This document shows positions 17,214 through 26,243 of a stretch of 64,000 bases of DNA, one piece after another. The notes beneath the pieces were generated by a model. The model was not told where the DNA came from, did not search any database, and worked only from the letters and a program-made list of their open reading frames with translations. Both the position numbers and the translations under genes were made by a program. Positions within the stretch are counted from its first letter, which is position 1; every line of letters starts with the position of its first letter. The stretch is from Acetivibrio sp964564015 (lineage in GTDB: Bacteria; Bacillota; Clostridia; Acetivibrionales; Acetivibrionaceae), in contig CAZLZR010000003.1 of assembly GCA_964564015.1 (NCBI GenBank), positions 88,882 through 152,881 on the forward strand, written 5' to 3'.

Positions 17214-18305
17214 ATGGAGAAGAGTGAGTTAATAGATCTAATTGATGAGTTCAAAAGTGGCTTGCTTTCCAAAGCAACAGATGGAACAATTGATGAGGCA
17301 TTTTATACTAAGACAAGAAATACTTTGATGGAAAATGCTGATAACAAAGAGTTAATTCCTAAATTTATTAAAAGTTGCAGAAACGGTACTGAATTTCGAA
17401 GATATATGCAGAGTGAAGCCGGTGACTATGCAGGACGTAGAAAAATCATCACAGAAGGTATGAATGAATTAGCAGAATATTTTGAAATGAAAGCAGATCC
17501 ATCAGATCCTTTTGCTCAAATAAAGCAGTATAGAAGAGTTGATGAAATAGGACGTGGAGGGTATGGAGCGGTATATAAATATCATAATGACTGTCTAGAA
17601 ATGGATTTTGCAGTTAAAGTGTATGCACCAATTTTCGCTGAGCCTGATGAGCAAAAAAAAGGTGAAAGAAGGTTTTTTCGTGAAGCAAAAATGTTGTTTG
17701 GAATGAACCACTCTAATATAGTGAAAATATTTGATGCTGGGAGAATTGAAGAAGGTCCGTTTATTAGAATGGAATACATAGAGGGTTATGATTTGAATAG
17801 ACTACAAGAAAAGTATGGAATTCTTACTTTTAAGAAAAGCTTATCAGTTATATTGCAATTATTAGAAGGATTAGCATATGCACACCAAAAAGAAATAATT
17901 CATCGGGATCTAAAACCAAGTAATGTGGTTTTTGCAACTAAAGAAAAGCGTTTTAAAATAATTGATTTCGGTGTAAGCGCTTTTTTAGATACTGACAAAC
18001 ACACTAAGTTAACAATGACAGGAGAAAGAGTTGCGGGAGGAGCATTTATTGATCCTTTATTGCAAGAAAATCCAACACTTAGAGATGAAAGAACAGATAT
18101 ATATTCTATTGGAGCAATCTGGTATTGGTTATTAAGCGGACGATCACCACATGGTAGCAATATGAGAGCGTATTTATCGAAGGCATCGTTTGAACTTACA
18201 GAATCACAAATAAATATTGTTATGAAATGTTTGTCGGGTGATATCAAAGAGAGACATGATTCTTGTAAAATTTTGATTGATGATATTAAACGGTTGTCAT
18301 CATAA
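17214..18305 (+). CDS. Soluble Ser/Thr protein kinase with N-terminal defence-type domain
   Basis: A 363-aa cytoplasmic protein without membrane segments or PASTA repeats. Residues about 108-360 form a complete Hanks-type kinase: glycine loop GRGGYGAV (113-120), AVK lysine at 135, HRDLKPSN (230-237) and DFG (251-253). Residues 1-95 are a separate helical domain with the pattern LIPKFIKSCRNGTEF and YAGRRKIIT; from memory this PKF..CR..F and Y..RR pattern occurs at the N-terminus of abortive-infection-like effectors. The gene lies alone between hsdS and decayed genes, with GAAGGTGGG as ribosome site. A phage-triggered kinase (like staphylococcal Stk2) is a reasonable hypothesis. Confidence 0.85.
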   Translation: MEKSELIDLIDEFKSGLLSKATDGTIDEAFYTKTRNTLMENADNKELIPKFIKSCRNGTEFRRYMQSEAGDYAGRRKIITEGMNELAEYFEMKADPSDPFAQIKQYRRVDEIGRGGYGAVYKYHNDCLEMDFAVKVYAPIFAEPDEQKKGERRFFREAKMLFGMNHSNIVKIFDAGRIEEGPFIRMEYIEGYDLNRLQEKYGILTFKKSLSVILQLLEGLAYAHQKEIIHRDLKPSNVVFATKEKRFKIIDFGVSAFLDTDKHTKLTMTGERVAGGAFIDPLLQENPTLRDERTDIYSIGAIWYWLLSGRSPHGSNMRAYLSKASFELTESQINIVMKCLSGDIKERHDSCKILIDDIKRLSS

Positions 18306-18373
18306 CTAAAGTGTAATGAAAAAGGATAGATGACTGCCAATTTGTTAAGATGATAAATTTAAGAGGTTGCTTT

Positions 18374-18733
18374 ATGAAATGGGAAGAATATATATCTGAA
18401 ATTGAATTAATAGAAAAACAGAATAATACTGAGCATGACTTGTATAATATTATAGCCAATGTACTAAGAGAGCGTCTAGCGTTTAAAAAGGTTTCATTAA
18501 GAGATGTTGGAGATAGACAAAGAACTGTGGAAGAAAAATAAAAAGCTTTTTGGGGATTACGAGGTTTTCCAGACTTTGTGATTTTAAGTAGAGATTATGT
18601 TCCGATTGCCAAAAGTATTGAGAGAAAATTAATTTATGGAGTAGTTGAAGCAAAATATGTTGATAAACCTTTATTGGAAGATTGGAGAGACAGATTACAA
18701 CTTGTCAAGATTAACATTGTTTTGAGTTGGTGA
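18374..18733 (+). pseudogene. PD-(D/E)XK-like protein interrupted by a stop codon
   Basis: ATG 18374 (AGAGG seven bases upstream) opens a 55-codon frame ending at TAA 18539-18541. The same frame goes on without a shift for 63 further codons to TGA 18731, and that part contains GFPDFVILSRDY and KLIYGVVEAKYV. Asp, then Glu-x-Lys, with hydrophobic strands is a PD-(D/E)XK nuclease pattern. The N-terminal half (NNTEHDLYNIIANVLRERL) is continuous with it in style. The simplest reading is a restriction-type nuclease killed by an in-frame stop and truncated at its end. Confidence 0.55.
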
Positions 18734-18874
18734 GTAAAGGATACACTTTGCATGCATAAATAATATGCAAGCACCGACCCTTGGGATAGTCTTCATATGA
18801 CTGGTTCAGAAACATCAGACAAACAATACGCTTATGTAACACGACTAACATTTTTATAGAAGGAGCAAAATTTT

Positions 18875-19624
18875 ATGAAAAATCAATATTTTGCGGATGT
18901 TGGGGATTTTGGAAAGTATGGAATGTTGAGTTATTTATCTGGCATACCGTTTAATATAGGAATAAACTGGTATTTAACTGAAAATGATACAAAGACAGAT
19001 GGTAAGTTTGTTGATTACTTCAATAAGTCGGATTTTCTTGCTTGCGATAGAGAATTGCACGATTTCTTGTATGAATGTATCGTTCAAGGCCGGAGGAACG
19101 TTAATGAATTGTCAAGATTCCCTAAATATATAGATACAATAATGTATGACAAAATTTTAAATGTAGACCACATTAAGGCTCTCAGTCCTGAAGGGAGAGA
19201 TAGAAGACGTAAGGTTCGCAAAGAATGGTTTCAGAATAGTATGGATGCGTTGGAACAATGCAATCTAATATTTTGTGACCCAGATAACGGAATTGAGACC
19301 AGATCATTGAGTCATATTGGTAAGGACAGCGTTAAGTATGTTTTTATTGACGAGATTAGAGAAATGCTTGATCGTGGTAAGTCTGTAATCTCTTATAATC
19401 ATCGTGATCGAAGCAAAGAATCGGATTATTTTGCTAGATTTAAGGAAATAATGTCTGCATTTGAGCCGGAAATATTATTAAGAGTGTTAAGATTTGGTAG
19501 GTACAGTGTCCGAGATTATCTGTTTTTCATTAGACCTGAGCACCAGAAGGTTATTTGTGAAAAAATTGACGGTTTCATGTGTAACAAGAATTGGAGCAGG
19601 TTGTTTTCAGAGTTAGAATTGTAG
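18875..19624 (+). CDS. Conserved hypothetical protein (FADVGDFGKYG family)
   Basis: A 249-aa soluble protein starting KNQYFADVGDFGKYGMLSYL, a start I associate with a widespread family without known function. Later features are NWYLTENDTKTDGK (about residues 35-48), a Rossmann-like strand LIFCDPDNGIE (about 131-141), YVFIDEI and VISYNHRDRS. The acidic CDPDNG loop after a beta strand, and a following HRDR, recall nuclease or methylase-type active sites, but no standard motif is complete. It has its own AGGAGC ribosome site. Its place between a broken nuclease gene and hsdS debris marks it as island cargo, possibly a defence gene. Confidence 0.6.
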   Translation: MKNQYFADVGDFGKYGMLSYLSGIPFNIGINWYLTENDTKTDGKFVDYFNKSDFLACDRELHDFLYECIVQGRRNVNELSRFPKYIDTIMYDKILNVDHIKALSPEGRDRRRKVRKEWFQNSMDALEQCNLIFCDPDNGIETRSLSHIGKDSVKYVFIDEIREMLDRGKSVISYNHRDRSKESDYFARFKEIMSAFEPEILLRVLRFGRYSVRDYLFFIRPEHQKVICEKIDGFMCNKNWSRLFSELEL

Positions 19625-19646
19625 TGGATCTCGATAAGCTTCTAAT

Positions 19647-19777
19647 ACCAATACCATCCTATGGAAGTTAAAAAGTTTATGGGGGATACATATTTTGTCT
19701 TATATGATAAAATTGGACTCAACAATAGAATTTACAAAAACCTTGAAGAAATGGCACAGACTATTTTTAAAAGTTAA
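19647..19777 (+). pseudogene. hsdS remnant (conserved helix region)
   Basis: After a frameshift near 19660 (IPIPS then MEVKKF), the frame encodes YFVLYDKIGLNNRIYKNLEE, then MAQTIFKS, stop at 19775-19777. This is the conserved HsdS pattern DKI.LNNRI..NLE..AQ.IFKSWF, cut before WF. The gene around it is gone, so a second hsdS once stood here. Confidence 0.6.
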
Positions 19778-19867
19778 TTTGCTAGTAGTAAGCAGACAAC
19801 AGGATTAGGGCCTGTAACAGTTAGAGATTTAAAAAGAATAAAATTTTTATATAATATAAAAGCCATT

Positions 19868-19918
19868 ATGGATTCTAACTCCCCCGAATTCGAGGGAATT
19901 AGAATAAATATTGATTGA
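19868..19918 (+). pseudogene. Short KilA-N-like remnant carrying a near-perfect palindrome
   Basis: The frame MDSNSPEFEGIRINID, stop 19916-19918, matches the NPNFKPVEFDGFR segment of the intact KilA-N gene just downstream. The DNA at 19872-19905 is a 34-bp palindrome with two mismatched pairs, centred on CGAATTCG. Confidence 0.4.
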
Positions 19919-19965
19919 GAAAGACCATTCTAAGATTGCTGTAAAAAAGTTGAGGAGGTGCATTA

Positions 19966-20835
19966 ATGGCAAAAGAAATCAAAACCAAAATAAATGTAAA
20001 TGGCTCTGAAATAACCATAATATCACCATTAGATCAAAAAGCTGATTATATTTGCATTACAGATATTGCAAAATATAAAAGTGGCGAACCTAATGATGTT
20101 ATAAAAAATTGGTTAAGAAATAGGGATACAATTGAGTTTTTAGGGTTGTGGGAAAAGTTAAATAATCCTAATTTTAAACCCGTCGAATTCGACGGGTTTA
20201 GGAATGAGGCAGGGAAAAATGCTTTTGTTTTATCTCCTCAACGATGGATTGAATCAACAAATGCTATCGGTATCATCTCGAAGTCCGGAAGATACGGTGG
20301 GACTTACGCACATAAAGATATTGCTTTTGAATTTGCTTCATGGATTTCAGCAGAATTCAAGCTTTACATAATCACTGAATATCAAAGATTGAAAAGTGAT
20401 GAAAGCCATAGACAAGCTTTTGAATGGAATGTGAACAGAGTGCTTTCCAAACTGAATTATAAAATTCACACCGATGCAATCAAGGAGAACCTAATTTCCA
20501 ACGATTTATCAAAAAGGGAAATCTCCATAACCTACGCCAATGAAGCTGATGTTTTAAATGTTGCCTTATTTGGGAAAACAGCCAAGGAGTGGAAAGGTGA
20601 AAACCCTGACTTAAAAGGCAACATGAGAGATTATGCATCTATTGAGCAACTTATTGTTCTTGTGAATTTGGAAAATTTAAACGCAAGTTTTATAGAGCAG
20701 GGAATAGAGCAAAGAAACAGATTATTTAAGCTGAATGAGATCGCAAGAAGCCAATTAAAAGCATTTTTAAACAACAAAAACATAAGAAATTTGGAAGACA
20801 TGAACGTAAAACAAATTTCGGGAGGTGAAGATTAA
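19966..20835 (+). CDS. KilA-N domain protein of the type I restriction locus
   Basis: A 289-aa protein. Residues about 25-140 form a KilA-N (APSES-like) domain: YICITDIAKYKSGEPNDVIK, NWLRNRDTIEFLGLWE, GRYGGTYAHKDIAFEFASWI. The C-terminal half is helical, with YANEADVLNVALFGKTAKEW and a stretch ending in a positively charged tail. KilA-N proteins bind DNA and are frequent companions of hsdR; their role there is unclear and may be regulatory. GAGGAGG lies about eight bases before ATG, and the stop is adjacent to the hsdR ATG, so the two are coupled. Bases 20175-20200 inside the gene, encoding KPVEFDGF, form a perfect palindrome. Confidence 0.88.
   Translation: MAKEIKTKINVNGSEITIISPLDQKADYICITDIAKYKSGEPNDVIKNWLRNRDTIEFLGLWEKLNNPNFKPVEFDGFRNEAGKNAFVLSPQRWIESTNAIGIISKSGRYGGTYAHKDIAFEFASWISAEFKLYIITEYQRLKSDESHRQAFEWNVNRVLSKLNYKIHTDAIKENLISNDLSKREISITYANEADVLNVALFGKTAKEWKGENPDLKGNMRDYASIEQLIVLVNLENLNASFIEQGIEQRNRLFKLNEIARSQLKAFLNNKNIRNLEDMNVKQISGGED
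20175..20200. repeat. Perfect 26-bp palindrome inside the KilA-N gene
   Basis: TAAACCCGTCGAA is followed at once by its reverse complement TTCGACGGGTTTA, with no loop. The same CGAATTCG core and the same protein motif (EF, acidic, G) recur in the 34-bp near-palindrome at 19872-19905. Confidence 0.75.
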
Positions 20836-23800
20836 ATGCCAAGAGGCAGCTTTTTTGAATCACACTTAGAAGAAGCAACATTGGAATGGTTTGAGGAGCT
20901 TGGATACGAGATTGTTTTTGCACCAGAAATTGCACCTGATGGAGAGTATCCAGAACGTGAAGACTATCAGGATGTAATCTTAAATGAAAGACTTAAGGAA
21001 GCCTTAGTAAGAATAAACCCCAAGCTTCCAAATGATGCAATAGAAGATGCGTTCAGGCAGATAGTTATACCACAGAGTCCAAGCCTTATCATGAATAATA
21101 AATCTTTTCAAAAAATGATTACTGATGGCATTGATGTTCAGGTAAAGCAGGCAGATAGCAGCTATAGGACGGAAAAGGTATATGTTTTTGATTTTAATAA
21201 GCCGCTTAATAATGAGTTTATGGTCTGCAACCAGTTTACTGTTATTGAACACGGTATTGAAAAAAGACCAGATGTAGTTGTCTTTGTAAACGGAATCCCA
21301 TTAGTTGTGATTGAGCTTAAAAATGCTGCTGATGAAAATGTTGATATAAGCGATGCGTATAATCAGCTTCAAACATACAAAATGTCCATTCCATCCCTAT
21401 TTACATACAATTCATTTATGGTTACCAGTGATGGAATTAATGCAAGAGCAGGTACATTGACATCTGACGAAGATCGCTTTATGGCTTGGCGTACAATTGA
21501 TGGTGATGATGTGGCTCCTCTATCTATACCTCAGCTTGAAGTTTTAATAAAGGGAATGTTTCAGAGGGATCGCTTTTTGGATATTATTAAACATTTTGTC
21601 CTCTTCCAGAGCGATGGAAAAGATATTTATAAAATATTAGCAGGGTATCATCAATACCATGCTGTAAATAAGGCATTTGATAGTACTGAGCGTGCAACAA
21701 TGGAGCATGGTGATAGGCGAATTGGTGTTGTTTGGCATACCCAAGGAAGTGGAAAGAGCCTTTCAATGGTGTTTTATGCAGGGAAGCTTGTAATAAGCGA
21801 GGAGCTTGAAAATCCTACAATTATTGTAATTACTGATAGAAATGACTTAGATGATCAATTGTATAGTACATTCCTAAAAAGTAAGGATTACTTAAGAAGC
21901 ATACCGGTTCAAGCAACCGACAGGCATCATCTTCGAGACCTTCTAGATAAACGTACCAGTGGTGGTATTATATTTACTACGATACATAAGTTTGCACCTG
22001 CACCCAGTGAAGTTAAAGAAGGAGCAGAATCATTTTACAACTTTAGCAAGGCAGCTGAGCCAACTGCGGAATATACCAAAAGCATGGTGCTGACCGATAG
22101 GAAAAATGTTATTGTTATAGCTGATGAAGCACACCGTAGCCAGTATGGGTTTGGAGCGGAGATAGTAAAGGGTGAGTCTGATGCAGATGTAAAATATGGG
22201 TATGCAAAGTATATGCGTGAAAGCTTGCCAAATGCTTCTTATATTGGCTTTACAGGAACTCCTGTAGAACTTACAGATAAGAATACAAGGGCTGTTTTTG
22301 GTGATTATATTGATGTTTATGATATGACCAGAGCTGTTGAGGACGGTACAACGGTTAAAATATTCTATGAAAGCCGTATTGCTAAACTTGAGCTTCCAGA
22401 AGAAATGAAGCCGAAGGTTGATTCAGAGTATGAAGAAATCACAGAGTATCAGGAATACAGCCAAAAAGAAAAGCTAAAGAGTAAATGGGCTAGGCTTGAA
22501 GCAATTGTTGGTGCAAAGGAAAGAGTACAGCAGATTGCAAAGGATATCGTGGAGCACTTTGAAAAGCGTGAGCAGGCTCAGGAAAATGAAGGTGGTAAAG
22601 CTATGATCGTTACCATGAGCCGAAGAATCGCTGTTGACCTTTATAAAGAAATAGTTGAACTTCGACCGGATTGGCACAGTGATGATATAATGGCTGGAAA
22701 AATTAAAGTTGTCATGACTGGAAGCTCTTCAGATCCTGCCCAGTGGCAGCCTTTTGTAGGTACAAAAGCCAGTAGAGAGACTCTTGCAAAACGTATGAAA
22801 GACAAAAAAGATGACCTGCAATTGGTTATCGTCCGTGATATGTGGCTTACTGGTTTTGATGTTCCGAGTATGCATACTATGTATATTGATAAACCAATGA
22901 GTGGTCATAATCTGATGCAGGCCATAGCCAGGGTAAATAGAGTGTTTAAGGAGAAACAAGGCGGACTTGTTGTTGACTATATTGGAATTGCTGAGAATTT
23001 GAAAGAGGCATTAAAGCAATATACAGAAAGTGATAAAAAGACAACCGGTGTAGATACCGAAGTGGCATCTCAGGTTCTTTTGGAGAAACATGATTTAATA
23101 AAAGAGCTTTTACATGGTCATGATTACAGCAAGTTTTTCACAGGCAAGTCAAGTGAAAGAATGCAGGCAATTGTTGAAACAATGGATTATATCATTGGAC
23201 TTCGTGAGGAAAGAAAAAATGATTATATCAAACTGGTTTCAGAAATGGCACGGGCTTATTCACTATGTGCAACAACCGATATTGCAGAAAGGCTGAATGT
23301 TGAGGTAGGCTTCCATAAAGCTGTTAAGGCAAGTCTTGTTAAGATGATTATTGATGAAAACAAGAAGAAAACAACAACGCAGCTTGACAGTGAACTGAAC
23401 CAGTTAATTTCAAAAGCAATCTCATCCAATGAAGTAATTGATATATTGGGTGCAGTAGGGCTTTCCAAACCCAATATTGCGATCCTTTCTGAAGAATTTT
23501 TAGAAGAAGTAAAAGGTATGAAACAGAAGAATTTAGCGGTAGAATTGCTAAATAGGCTTCTAAAAGGAAGCATTAAGACTTTTTCACGAAGAAATCTGGT
23601 TCAATCAAAGAAATTTTCTGAGTTGTTGGAGGCTGCAATTAGAAAGTATCAAAATAGAGCAATTGAAACCACTCAGATAATTATGGAGCTAATTGAACTT
23701 GCAAAACAGATTAATGAAGCTGAAAAACGTGGTGAAAGTACCGGGTTGACTGCGGATGAACTGGCATTTTACGATGCATTGGCAGAAAATGAGTCTGCCC

Positions 23801-24027
23801 GTGATATTATGGGAGATGAGATCCTGGTACAGATTGCAAGAGATTTAACCGTAGCAATAAAAAATAACATAAGTGTTGACTGGGCAATCCGTGACAGTGT
23901 TCAGGCGAAAATGAAAATGACAATTAAACGTCTGCTTAAAAAGTACGGGTATCCACCGGATAAGACTCCAAAGGCTGTGGATATAGTAATGGAACAAACA
24001 AAATTGATGTGCAGGAATGAATTATGA
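20836..24027 (+). CDS. hsdR: Type I restriction endonuclease subunit HsdR
   Basis: A 1063-aa motor-nuclease. The N-terminal PD-(D/E)XK nuclease shows Asp146 in RPDVVVFVNG and Glu160-x-Lys162 in VVIELKNA. The SF2 translocase follows: Walker A HTQGSGKS at 301-308, DEAH at about 430-433, GFTGTP, and motif VI QAIARVNRVFKEK near residue 695. The last 250 residues form the helical HsdM/HsdS-binding region. It cuts unmodified DNA after ATP-driven translocation. ATG 20836 abuts the KilA-N stop and has GGGAGGTGA upstream. Full length and apparently intact. It is 7 kb from hsdM, separated by island cargo. Confidence 0.96.
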   Translation: MPRGSFFESHLEEATLEWFEELGYEIVFAPEIAPDGEYPEREDYQDVILNERLKEALVRINPKLPNDAIEDAFRQIVIPQSPSLIMNNKSFQKMITDGIDVQVKQADSSYRTEKVYVFDFNKPLNNEFMVCNQFTVIEHGIEKRPDVVVFVNGIPLVVIELKNAADENVDISDAYNQLQTYKMSIPSLFTYNSFMVTSDGINARAGTLTSDEDRFMAWRTIDGDDVAPLSIPQLEVLIKGMFQRDRFLDIIKHFVLFQSDGKDIYKILAGYHQYHAVNKAFDSTERATMEHGDRRIGVVWHTQGSGKSLSMVFYAGKLVISEELENPTIIVITDRNDLDDQLYSTFLKSKDYLRSIPVQATDRHHLRDLLDKRTSGGIIFTTIHKFAPAPSEVKEGAESFYNFSKAAEPTAEYTKSMVLTDRKNVIVIADEAHRSQYGFGAEIVKGESDADVKYGYAKYMRESLPNASYIGFTGTPVELTDKNTRAVFGDYIDVYDMTRAVEDGTTVKIFYESRIAKLELPEEMKPKVDSEYEEITEYQEYSQKEKLKSKWARLEAIVGAKERVQQIAKDIVEHFEKREQAQENEGGKAMIVTMSRRIAVDLYKEIVELRPDWHSDDIMAGKIKVVMTGSSSDPAQWQPFVGTKASRETLAKRMKDKKDDLQLVIVRDMWLTGFDVPSMHTMYIDKPMSGHNLMQAIARVNRVFKEKQGGLVVDYIGIAENLKEALKQYTESDKKTTGVDTEVASQVLLEKHDLIKELLHGHDYSKFFTGKSSERMQAIVETMDYIIGLREERKNDYIKLVSEMARAYSLCATTDIAERLNVEVGFHKAVKASLVKMIIDENKKKTTTQLDSELNQLISKAISSNEVIDILGAVGLSKPNIAILSEEFLEEVKGMKQKNLAVELLNRLLKGSIKTFSRRNLVQSKKFSELLEAAIRKYQNRAIETTQIIMELIELAKQINEAEKRGESTGLTADELAFYDALAENESARDIMGDEILVQIARDLTVAIKNNISVDWAIRDSVQAKMKMTIKRLLKKYGYPPDKTPKAVDIVMEQTKLMCRNEL

Positions 24028-24143
24028 TATAGTAGTATAGCAAATAATAAAATAATTACGACTTTAGTAATCTATAATATTAACGGGTATAAATATATTA
24101 ATTTAAGAATTTGTAAAATGACCTATATGGGGAGATGAGAAAT

Positions 24144-25979
24144 ATGAAAAAATGCGTGGACACTCTCACAGAAGACGGAAGACTGATTATAAAAGGAACC
24201 GGGTGTTATGAAACCAGAAAGGTAAACGACCTCAAAGAGCTTCTACAAAAAAGTGCCAAAAATTATGGCGATTCACCGGCCTTTAAGTTTAAGGATAAGA
24301 ATGGAAAGATAGTTGTCAGAAGTTATATTGAATTTGAAAGAGATATAAATAATCTTGGTACTGCCCTTATTTCCACTGGATTAAAGGGTAAAAGGATTGC
24401 AATAATTAGTGAGAACAGGTATGAGTGGGGAGTTGCTTATTATTCCATAATAAATGGTACAGGGATAGCAGTTCCTATGGATAAATATCTTCCCTCGGTT
24501 GAAATAGAGAACCTGATTGAAAGAGGTAAGGTTGAGGCTATTTTTTATAGTCCGACTTACCATGAAACAATGATTGGCATTTCAAAAAACAACACCGGAA
24601 TAAAACACTATATTTGTATGGAAGATATTAATCAGGACGGAGATGATAGATTTTTAAGTCTCCCAGCCCTTATTAAGACAGGACAACAGCTTGTGAACAA
24701 TAAAGATATGAGCTTTATAGAAGCTCCTATAGACAGGGAAGCTATGTCCATACTGCTTTTCACATCGGGAACAACAAGTCTTGCAAAAGGGGTTATGCTT
24801 TCTCATGCCAATATAGCGGCTAATGTTACAAGCATTACTGGTGCCATAAAGATTTATCCCGGAGATGTTCACCTTTCCCTTCTGCCCTTACACCACACTT
24901 TTGAAAATACAATAGGGTTGGCATTCATGGTTCATAGCGGTGTATGTGTTGCCTTTAGTGATGGAATAAAATATGTTGCGCAAAATCTACAGGAATATGG
25001 AGTTTCACTACTTGTTGCTGTTCCTGCCATTTTAGAGGCAATGTATAGAAAATTGCAGAGTGGAATTGAAAAGTCCGGAAAAGCCAAAACTTTAAATCTG
25101 CTCATAAAGGTCTCAGAAATATTGCGGGTATTGGGAATTGATTTGAGGAGGAAATTTTTCAAAAGTGTATTTAATAAGTTGGGTCCAAGATTGAGGCTTG
25201 TTATTTCAGGAGCAGCACCCCTTGACCCTGAAGTGATTACGGGGTTTGACAAATTGGGTCTGAAACTCCTACAAGGCTATGGTCTTACCGAAACATCCCC
25301 GGTGGTATCTACAAATAATGATTTTGTAAACAAGCCCGGTACTATAGGACCTCCCCTTTGTGATATTGAGGTTGCAATAGACAATCCTGATGAAAGCGGT
25401 ATGGGAGAAATAATTGTCAGGGGCAAAAATGTAATGCTGGGTTATTATGAGGATGTAGACACAACAAAGGAGGTTCTCGATGAGAAGGGCTGGTTCAGAA
25501 CGGGAGACCTTGGAAGCATAGATGAAGAAGGAGTTATTAAGATTTCGGGACGTGCAAAGTCAATGATCGTGTTTACAAATGGTAAGAAAGCATTTCCTGA
25601 AGAATATGAAGTATTACTAAATGACCTTCCCTATGTTAAGGATTCTTTTGTATGGGGAAATAAAGCTCCGGATGGAGATATACAAGCATGTGCAAAATTG
25701 GTAGTTGATTTTGATGCCCTTAAGGAAGACAAAAAGAAAATTCCTTTGGATAAAGAATTGGCAGCAATGTTTGGTGAGGCAATAAAAGGCATTAACAGTA
25801 TGCTTCCTCAATACAAAATTTTAAGGTATTTTGTATTTACTAAAGAGGATTTGGTTAAAACTACTACCTTAAAAATTAAGAGACCTGTGGAGCTGGAAAA
25901 AATAAATGCTGCTCTGGGTAAAGCAGGTATTGATATGAGAAAAGCGAATGGAAAATTTATTGATAAGCTTGAAGCATGA
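24144..25979 (+). CDS. AMP-forming long-chain acyl-CoA synthetase
   Basis: A 611-aa ANL-superfamily enzyme. The P-loop-like motif is LLFTSGTTSLAKGVMLSH (about residues 209-226), followed by GYGLTETSPVV, the GWFRTGDLG motif, and the C-terminal hinge KISGRAKSMIVFTNGKK. It activates fatty acids to acyl-CoA through an acyl-AMP intermediate, probably at the membrane face. ATG 24144 is preferred to ATG 24135, which directly abuts the GGGGAG site. The gene stands alone after hsdR and marks the return to core sequence. Confidence 0.92.
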   Translation: MKKCVDTLTEDGRLIIKGTGCYETRKVNDLKELLQKSAKNYGDSPAFKFKDKNGKIVVRSYIEFERDINNLGTALISTGLKGKRIAIISENRYEWGVAYYSIINGTGIAVPMDKYLPSVEIENLIERGKVEAIFYSPTYHETMIGISKNNTGIKHYICMEDINQDGDDRFLSLPALIKTGQQLVNNKDMSFIEAPIDREAMSILLFTSGTTSLAKGVMLSHANIAANVTSITGAIKIYPGDVHLSLLPLHHTFENTIGLAFMVHSGVCVAFSDGIKYVAQNLQEYGVSLLVAVPAILEAMYRKLQSGIEKSGKAKTLNLLIKVSEILRVLGIDLRRKFFKSVFNKLGPRLRLVISGAAPLDPEVITGFDKLGLKLLQGYGLTETSPVVSTNNDFVNKPGTIGPPLCDIEVAIDNPDESGMGEIIVRGKNVMLGYYEDVDTTKEVLDEKGWFRTGDLGSIDEEGVIKISGRAKSMIVFTNGKKAFPEEYEVLLNDLPYVKDSFVWGNKAPDGDIQACAKLVVDFDALKEDKKKIPLDKELAAMFGEAIKGINSMLPQYKILRYFVFTKEDLVKTTTLKIKRPVELEKINAALGKAGIDMRKANGKFIDKLEA

Positions 25980-26243
25980 GAGGATCTATATAGTGCCTCG
26001 CAGCAGGATTAATTTCCAGAGCGTTGGAGGCTTATAGCAGAGGAAGTTTTTTAACACAACACTAGAGGGCATTTCTGTAGTTTGGAATGTTCTTTTTTTA
26101 TTGCAATTTTAACAAAAATTTTTCTTGTATAATTTAATTTAAAGGGATTTGTTTTGTAAAGTTTTTATATCCTGTTGCCGATATAGTACACGGTATTAAA
26201 AAATTACATATAATGACTAAAACTGTAAAGAGGAGGCAGTATT

